A stretch of DNA of 57,289 nt, taken from assembly GCF_004682045.1 (NCBI RefSeq), contig NZ_QUZT01000045.1, positions 1 to 57,289 on the forward strand, read 5' to 3'. The position numbers and the translations under genes were made by a program. This document shows positions 52,548 through 57,289 of the stretch, piece by piece. This stretch comes from Pseudomonas nabeulensis (lineage in GTDB: Bacteria; Pseudomonadota; Gammaproteobacteria; Pseudomonadales; Pseudomonadaceae). The notes under the pieces were generated by a model. It ran no database searches, was not told the origin of the DNA, and worked only from the letters and a program-made list of their open reading frames with translations. The first letter of the stretch is position 1. Each line of letters begins with the position of its first letter.

Positions 52548-53166
52548 TTACATCCGCGACGGTCAGGAGATCTATCGCAACTCCTTCGCCATTATTCGCG
52601 CGGAAGCCAAGTTGGACCGTATCCCGGCTGACCTGGAAAAACTCGCGGTGCGGGTGATTCACGCCTGCGGCATGGTCGAGGCCATTGACGGCCTGCAATT
52701 CTCCGAAGGCGCCGGCAAGGCCGGGCGCGATGCGTTGGCCGCTGGCGCGCCGATTCTGTGCGATGCGCGGATGGTCTCCGAAGGCGTGACCCGTGCGCGC
52801 TTGCCGGCGAACAACGAAGTGATCTGCACCCTGCGCGATGACAGCGTGCCGGAGCTGGCCCGTGAATTAGGTAACACCCGTTCCGCCGCCGCCCTGGAGC
52901 TGTGGCGCCCGCACCTTGAAGGCAGTGTGGTGGTGATTGGCAATGCGCCGACCGCCTTGTTCTACCTGCTGGAGATGATTGATGCCGGCGCACCGAAACC
53001 GGCGTTGATCCTCGGTTTCCCGGTGGGCTTCGTTGGCGCTGCCGAATCCAAGGCCATGCTCGCCGCCGACAGCCGTGGCGTACCGTTCGTGATCATGCAG
53101 GGCCGCCTGGGCGGCAGTGCCATGGCCGCCGCTGCGGTGAACGCCCTGGCCACGGAGGTCGAATAA
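52540..53166 (+). CDS. cobH: precorrin-8X methylmutase
   Basis: The 208-residue enzyme moves the C11 methyl group to C12 to give hydrogenobyrinate. ATG 52540 starts MIDYIRDGQEIYRNSFAIIR. The catalytic histidine lies in RVIHACGMVE. Other family motifs are DARMVSEGVTRARLP and VIGNAPTALFYLLEM. It overlaps cobG by eight bases, and cobI starts on its stop (TAATG). Confidence 0.96.
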   Translation: MIDYIRDGQEIYRNSFAIIRAEAKLDRIPADLEKLAVRVIHACGMVEAIDGLQFSEGAGKAGRDALAAGAPILCDARMVSEGVTRARLPANNEVICTLRDDSVPELARELGNTRSAAALELWRPHLEGSVVVIGNAPTALFYLLEMIDAGAPKPALILGFPVGFVGAAESKAMLAADSRGVPFVIMQGRLGGSAMAAAAVNALATEVE

Positions 53167-53897
53167 TGCAGGCGCGCGGACGTTTGATCGGCCTGGGCGT
53201 CGGCCCCGGCGACCCGGAACTGATCACCCTCAAGGCCTTGCGCCTGCTGCGCGAATCGCCCGTAGTGGCGTACTTCGTGGCCAAGGGCAAGAAGGGCAAC
53301 GCCTTCGGCATCATCGAAGACCACTTGGTGCCCCAGCAAACCCTGATGCCACTGGTGTACCCGGTGACCACCGAAGTGTTGCCGGCGCCGATGTCGTACG
53401 AGCAAGTGATCAGTGATTTCTATGACGCCGCCAGCGTCGACGTGGCCGCGCATCTGGACGCCGGTCGTGATGTGGCGGTGATCTGTGAAGGCGACCCGTT
53501 CTTCTACGGCTCCTACATGTACCTGCACGACCGCCTCGCCGAGCGTTACGAAGCCCAAGTCATCCCAGGCGTGTGCTCGATGCTCGGCGGCGCCTCGGTG
53601 CTGGGCGCGCCGTTGGTGTATCGCAACCAGAGTCTGTCGGTGCTGTCGGGCGTGTTGCCTCACACGGATCTCAAGCGGCGCCTGGCGGATGCCGACGCGG
53701 CGGTGATCATGAAGCTGGGCCGCAACTTCCCCAAGGTGCGCCAGGTGCTGGAAGAACTCGGCCTGGCCGAGCGCGCGCTGTATGTAGAGCGTGCCACCAT
53801 GGCCAACCAGAAAATCGTGCCGCTGGATCAGGTCGATCCGTCGTCATCGCCGTATTTCTCGCTGATCATCGTGCCCGGTGAACGGTGGCAAGGTTGA
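53166..53897 (+). CDS. cobI: precorrin-2 C20-methyltransferase
   Basis: This 243-residue SAM-dependent enzyme of the tetrapyrrole methylase family starts MQARGRLIGLGVGPGDPELITLKALRLL. It has GDPFFYGSYMYLHDRL, the SAM-binding GVCSMLGGAS loop and VIMKLGRNFPKVRQVL. It methylates C20 of precorrin-2 at the branch from siroheme. The stop shares a base with the cobJ ATG (TGATG). Confidence 0.96.
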   Translation: MQARGRLIGLGVGPGDPELITLKALRLLRESPVVAYFVAKGKKGNAFGIIEDHLVPQQTLMPLVYPVTTEVLPAPMSYEQVISDFYDAASVDVAAHLDAGRDVAVICEGDPFFYGSYMYLHDRLAERYEAQVIPGVCSMLGGASVLGAPLVYRNQSLSVLSGVLPHTDLKRRLADADAAVIMKLGRNFPKVRQVLEELGLAERALYVERATMANQKIVPLDQVDPSSSPYFSLIIVPGERWQG

Positions 53898-55534
53898 TGA
53901 GCCCGGCGATTGTCATTTTGGGCCAGGGTAGCCTGGCCACGGCGCGCAAGATCCAGCAGGTTTACCCTGGCGCGGTGGTCCATGGTCTGACGGGCCGCGT
54001 TGACGGTGCGGACCAGACGTACAGCGAATTCGGCGCGACCCTGCGTCAGCTATATCAGCAAGGCACGCCGTTGATTGCGTTGTGTGCTGCCGGGATCGTG
54101 ATCCGTACCCTGGCGCCGCTGCTGCTGGAAAAAGGCGAGGAGCCGGCCGTGCTGGCCGTGGCCGAAGACGGCAGCGCCGTGGTGCCGCTGCTGGGCGGCC
54201 TGGGTGGCGTAAACGTGATGGCACGGCAAATCGCCGCTGCCCTGGACGTCGCCGCTGCGATCACCACCAGTGGCGAGCTGCGTTTCGGCACCTGCCTGCT
54301 CAACCCGCCGAGCGGTTATGCACTGGCCGACCTGGAGCTGGGCAAGCGTTTCGTCTCCGACCTGCTGGCCGGCGAGAGCGTGCGCATCGAAGGCGCAGCG
54401 CCGTGGCTGGACCAGGCCAACTTGCCCCAGGATCAACAGGCGCGCCTGGCGATTCATGTGGGCAATGCCGAGCGCGTGCCTGCGGCCAATGAGTTATTGA
54501 TCTATCCGAAAAACGTGAGCGTGACCTGCAAGCCTGGCGCGCAGTTGGCCGAGCGTGTGCGCACGGCGCTGCATGAGGCGGGGATCGCCGTGCAGTCCCT
54601 GGCGTGTGTGCTGGCCAGCGACACGCAAATGGCCGAGGCATCGTTGCATGAAGCTGCGCTGGAACTGGGTGTGCCGTTGCGGTTTAACCGTGTCAGCCAG
54701 AGCGCCGACATTGTGATCAACGTCGCCGAGCAACCGTTGGAGCTGTCGCAAGTCGGCCGCGTGCGTGGCCGGCTCGCCGTGATCGGCCTGGGCCCTGGCG
54801 CTGCCGAGTTGATGGTGCCGGCGGTCAAGGCCGAGTTGGCGCGCTGCACCGATGTGCTGGGTTATGAAACCTACGTGCGCATGGCCGGGCCGTTCCGCGA
54901 TGATCAAGTGCAGCACTGCACCGACAACCGCGAGGAAATGCAGCGGGCCCGCCACGCGTTTGAGCTTGCGGCCCAAGGACGTTCGGTGGTGGTGGTGTCG
55001 TCTGGTGACCCGGGTGTGTTCGCGATGGCTGCTGCGGTGATCGAGGCGTTGCATGAGTCCAGCGACCCGGCCTGGCATCAGGTCGATCTGGAAATTTTGC
55101 CGGGTGTGTCGGCCTCCCTGGCTACCGCTGCCCAGGCCGGTGCGCCGCTGGGGCATGACTTCTGCGTGATGTCGCTGTCGGACAACCTCAAGCCGTGGTC
55201 GATTATCGAAAAGCGCCTGGACCTCGCGTCCCAGGCAGACCTGGCCCTGGCGTTCTACAACCCGATCTCCCGCTCGCGGCCGTGGCAACTGGGGCGTGCG
55301 CTGGAGATCGTTGCGCTGCACCGCACGCCGCAAACGCCGGTGGTGCTGGGCCGTGATATCGGTCGCCCCGGCCAGACCCTGCGCGTGACCACCTTGGGCT
55401 TGCTCACCCCGGACCAGGTGGACATGCGCACCATGGTGCTGATCGGCTCGTCCACCACCTGCGTATTCCCGCGTGCCGGAGGGGGGGAGTGGGTGTATAC
55501 GCCACGCTGGTACGGTGAAAAACCGCTTTCCTGA
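53897..55534 (+). CDS. cobJ: CbiG-CobJ fusion: precorrin-3B C17-methyltransferase with N-terminal CbiG-like domain
   Basis: I chose ATG 53897 overlapping the cobI stop; GTG 53885 is less likely. The 545-residue product has two parts. Residues about 1-285 resemble CbiG of the anaerobic route (LIALCAAGIVIRTLAP, VVPLLGGLGGVNVMARQIA). Residues about 293-540 are CobJ, a tetrapyrrole methylase (RLAVIGLGPGAAELMVPA, SSGDPGVFAMAAAV, SDNLKPWSIIEKRL, FYNPISRSRPWQLG), which contracts the ring and methylates C17. The CbiG part has no known step in the aerobic pathway, yet the fusion is common in Pseudomonas. Confidence 0.94.
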   Translation: MSPAIVILGQGSLATARKIQQVYPGAVVHGLTGRVDGADQTYSEFGATLRQLYQQGTPLIALCAAGIVIRTLAPLLLEKGEEPAVLAVAEDGSAVVPLLGGLGGVNVMARQIAAALDVAAAITTSGELRFGTCLLNPPSGYALADLELGKRFVSDLLAGESVRIEGAAPWLDQANLPQDQQARLAIHVGNAERVPAANELLIYPKNVSVTCKPGAQLAERVRTALHEAGIAVQSLACVLASDTQMAEASLHEAALELGVPLRFNRVSQSADIVINVAEQPLELSQVGRVRGRLAVIGLGPGAAELMVPAVKAELARCTDVLGYETYVRMAGPFRDDQVQHCTDNREEMQRARHAFELAAQGRSVVVVSSGDPGVFAMAAAVIEALHESSDPAWHQVDLEILPGVSASLATAAQAGAPLGHDFCVMSLSDNLKPWSIIEKRLDLASQADLALAFYNPISRSRPWQLGRALEIVALHRTPQTPVVLGRDIGRPGQTLRVTTLGLLTPDQVDMRTMVLIGSSTTCVFPRAGGGEWVYTPRWYGEKPLS

Positions 55535-55557
55535 AAACGCCCACGGCGAACGTCAGA

Positions 55558-55612
55558 AAGCTCCGAATGACCCAAGGAATTCCCTGCGGTTATTCGGGGC
55601 TTTTTCTTTTTT
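55558..55612 (+). terminator. intrinsic terminator of the cobGHIJ operon
   Basis: AAGCTCCGAAT (55558-55568) pairs with ATTCGGGGCTT (55592-55602) with one G-T pair, loop of 23 bases, followed by TTTTTCTTTTTT. It lies 24 bases after the cobJ stop. Confidence 0.85.
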
Positions 55613-55771
55613 GCGCGATGAAAAACGGAAGGCCCTCGGGCATGCCCCGTTGTTGCTGGAGGTCGGGTTCTGGGGGCTCGGAACGAGGGATGTTTGTCGT
55701 CTGGCAAGCCCGTCGATCGCTGGACTAGTGTGCAAGTAAGCCCCATGTGGGGTGCTTGTGGAGAACCGAAA

Positions 55772-56551
55772 ATGGAGCGACATCACAAAAGGATCAACAG
55801 TGCAAAGCGGCGCAAGCTGATTGCCGCCTACAAGCTGCCGGGGGCACCGGGGACGGGCCCGTCTCTGCCGGTGGACATCGAGGATGATTGCAATGCGGCG
55901 GTGGTGAACAACGGTGTGTTCTCCTTTGTGGAGGGCATGTCTGCGTTGAACCGCGAATACATCCGCAAAAGCTACCTGTTGGCCAGCAGCTACGTGAGCG
56001 ATGTATTGAAGGTCCAGCGCGGTACTGAACGTTGGTATGACGAATTTATCCAGGTGATGATCAGCCTGGGCTGGTTGCCGGTGCGCAGTAGCTTTGAACG
56101 GGTCTCAAGTGCTGGCAAGGGGCTGACGGTTCAACTGGCGGTGTTGAACATGATTGCGGGGATGTTGGCCTCGACCTCGCTGGGCGGACCTCTGCTGGGC
56201 GTGCTGCCGAAGCTGGCGGCCGATGCACTGGAGGCGCTCAAGCAACAACCGGCTTCGTTCGAGTTGTTCAAGCGCAATAGCACGGTGCACCAGGGCGGTG
56301 ATTTTGGCCTGGCGTCGTGTGCGCAAAGCGCTGGCGAAGTGACCATGGTGCTGGTGACCTACAGCTCGCACGGCGTGAGCAAGCAAGTGGGCCTGCCCTT
56401 CCTGGAGTGGGACAGCTCCTCGTTCGAGGCCTTCAGCGGGCAGACCTGCCTGGTGCTGAATACCTCGGTGGTCAACGAGAAAACCATCCAACTGATGCGC
56501 GAGAGTGCGGGTGACAAAGTGCAATTGGCAATCGCCAAATACCGGATCTAG
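55772..56551 (+). CDS. conserved-looking protein of unknown function
   Basis: I chose ATG 55772 (MERHHKRINSAKRRKLIAAY); the upstream frame includes the leader with a short hairpin. The 259-residue protein has a basic N-terminus, an acidic middle and one amphipathic/hydrophobic region at about 115-145 (VQLAVLNMIAGMLASTSLGG ... LLGVLPKLAADAL). The C-terminal half is mostly beta strands (VTMVLVTYSSHGVSKQVGLPFLEW). No signal peptide or known motif is seen. The stop overlaps the convergent marC-like gene by a few bases (CTAG). Confidence 0.6.
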   Translation: MERHHKRINSAKRRKLIAAYKLPGAPGTGPSLPVDIEDDCNAAVVNNGVFSFVEGMSALNREYIRKSYLLASSYVSDVLKVQRGTERWYDEFIQVMISLGWLPVRSSFERVSSAGKGLTVQLAVLNMIAGMLASTSLGGPLLGVLPKLAADALEALKQQPASFELFKRNSTVHQGGDFGLASCAQSAGEVTMVLVTYSSHGVSKQVGLPFLEWDSSSFEAFSGQTCLVLNTSVVNEKTIQLMRESAGDKVQLAIAKYRI

Positions 56552-57144
56552 GGCACCAGGTAGCCACGCACGCCGGTGAAGATGATCTGCGCGGCAAGGG
56601 CACACACGAACAAGCCCATCAGTCGACTGACAATCTGCAAGCCCTGGTCACCGAGGATCCGCTCGATACGGTTGGACAAGTACAGCACCACACCCACCGT
56701 GAAGCTGGCCAGGGCGATGCTGAGGATGGCGGTGAGCTTGTCATCCCAATGGGGCTGGCTCACCCCCATCACCAGCAGCGCACCGATGGTGCCGGGGCCG
56801 ACGGTGAGGGGGATGGTCAGCGGCACGATGGTCACGTCCTGCTGCACGTTATCGCTTTGTACCGCCGACTTGCCCTGGGCCATGCCCAGGGCGGAAATAA
56901 ACAGCACACTGCCAGCGCCGATGCGGAACGCATCCACGGTGATGCCGAACACACCGAAAATCACCCGCCCAAACAGGTAGAGCAACACGCTGGATACCAG
57001 CGTCGCCAACGCCACTTTCCACGCCAGCCGCCTGCGCTCTTTGTTGGAGTAGCCACGGGTAAGGCTGATAAAGCAGGACAGCACGAAGAACGGGCTGTAG
57101 AGCACCAGCATTTTCAGGTAGACGCTGAATAACACGTGGAGCAT
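56548..57144 (-). CDS. MarC/SnatA-family integral membrane protein
   Basis: I chose ATG 57144 (MLHVLFSVYLKMLVLYSPFFVLSCF), giving 198 residues with six hydrophobic segments and the family patterns LYSPFFVLSCFISLT, GITVDAFRIGAGSVLFISALGM and IVPLTIPLTVGPGTIGALLVMG. These proteins may export amino acids or other small solutes across the inner membrane; MarC itself has no role in multiple resistance despite its name. It converges on the unknown gene to its left with a 4-base overlap. Confidence 0.9.
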   Translation of the reverse strand: MLHVLFSVYLKMLVLYSPFFVLSCFISLTRGYSNKERRRLAWKVALATLVSSVLLYLFGRVIFGVFGITVDAFRIGAGSVLFISALGMAQGKSAVQSDNVQQDVTIVPLTIPLTVGPGTIGALLVMGVSQPHWDDKLTAILSIALASFTVGVVLYLSNRIERILGDQGLQIVSRLMGLFVCALAAQIIFTGVRGYLVP

Positions 57145-57200
57145 GGGGACGGCTCGCAATGGCAGAAGTGCAGAGAGTCTATCAGGCGAAAGCGATCAAA

Positions 57201-57289
57201 TGTGGGAGGTGGCTTGCCCCCGATTGCGGTCTGTCTGCCACATATGTATTGGCTGACACACTGCTATCGGGGGCAAGCCCTAATGCCAG
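57201..57289. repeat. REPIN cut by the window edge
   Basis: A plus core (GGGAGGTGGCTTGCCCCC, one substitution) starts at 57201. An inverse core begins near 57267 and runs to the end, truncated or ending irregularly (CAAGCCCTAATGCC). Confidence 0.8.

Noticed and set aside
1..57289. CRISPR arrays, tRNA or rRNA genes, insertion-sequence transposases
   Set aside because: None was seen. The repeats present are REP/REPIN type with no evenly spaced array, and no transposase motif was recognised.

Overview
The window looks like a chromosomal segment of a Pseudomonas of the fluorescens group. The evidence is the high-GC codon use, the urt-ure and cobKL/cobGHIJ gene orders familiar from Pseudomonas, the DUF6124-type small gene, and at least ten REP/REPIN elements of three sequence classes, most built on the GGGAGGGGGCTTGCCCCC core. 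All calls are from reading the sequence; no database search was run.

Layout. (1) Positions 1-3660 hold the 3' end of a large secreted toxin gene, probably FhaB/CdiA-like, with its immunity gene. They are followed by an AT-richer trail of orphan toxin tails and immunity genes, at least one frameshifted. (2) 3914-5115 encode two small lipoproteins. (3) 5340-7787 carry a divergent Hsp70-like / CbpA-like chaperone pair. (4) 7922-14935 encode a 2337-residue eukaryote-directed protein with duplicated leucine-rich modules, an IpaH/SspH-type (NEL) ubiquitin-ligase signature and a SET-like C-terminus. (5) 14996-31357 carry the urease structural operon (ureD-ureA-two GNAT genes-ureB-ureC) and the urea ABC transporter (urtABCDE), both on the minus strand. 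Each operon is headed by a near-identical sigma-54 promoter with an upstream NtrC-type dyad. (6) Around the transporter lie three giant plus-strand paralogues (1971, 1467 and 1447 aa): one wedged between urtE and ureD, two upstream of urtA. They are built from 7-9 tandem ~200-220-residue modules resembling DUF4329/JAB (MPN). In two of them the first module keeps a JAMM-like zinc-peptidase signature, and two of the three end in the tetrapeptide KDEL. (7) 40549-47809 are a copper/metal uptake cluster: siderophore-type TonB receptor, PepSY protein with a Met/His-rich loop, OprC-like copper receptor, two DUF2946 proteins and a PCu(A)C chaperone. (8) 48070-49121 hold a truncated antitoxin-like gene and a small DUF6124-like gene behind a long structured leader. 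(9) 49241-55534 are the aerobic cobalamin genes cobK, cobL, cobG, cobH, cobI and a cbiG-cobJ fusion. (10) 55772-57144 hold an unknown gene and a MarC-family membrane protein.

How it fits together. The urea genes form a nitrogen-controlled import and hydrolysis system: UrtABCDE brings urea in and UreABC splits it. The accessory maturation genes ureE/F/G are not in the window. The NEL protein, the KDEL-tailed tandem-MPN paralogues and the CDI-like trail suggest that this segment is also a landing place for genes used against eukaryotic hosts or predators and against rival bacteria. The best candidates for a previously undescribed system are the three tandem-MPN giants, two of which share their upstream region with a sigma-54/NtrC control region, and the structured leader RNA upstream of the DUF6124-like gene.
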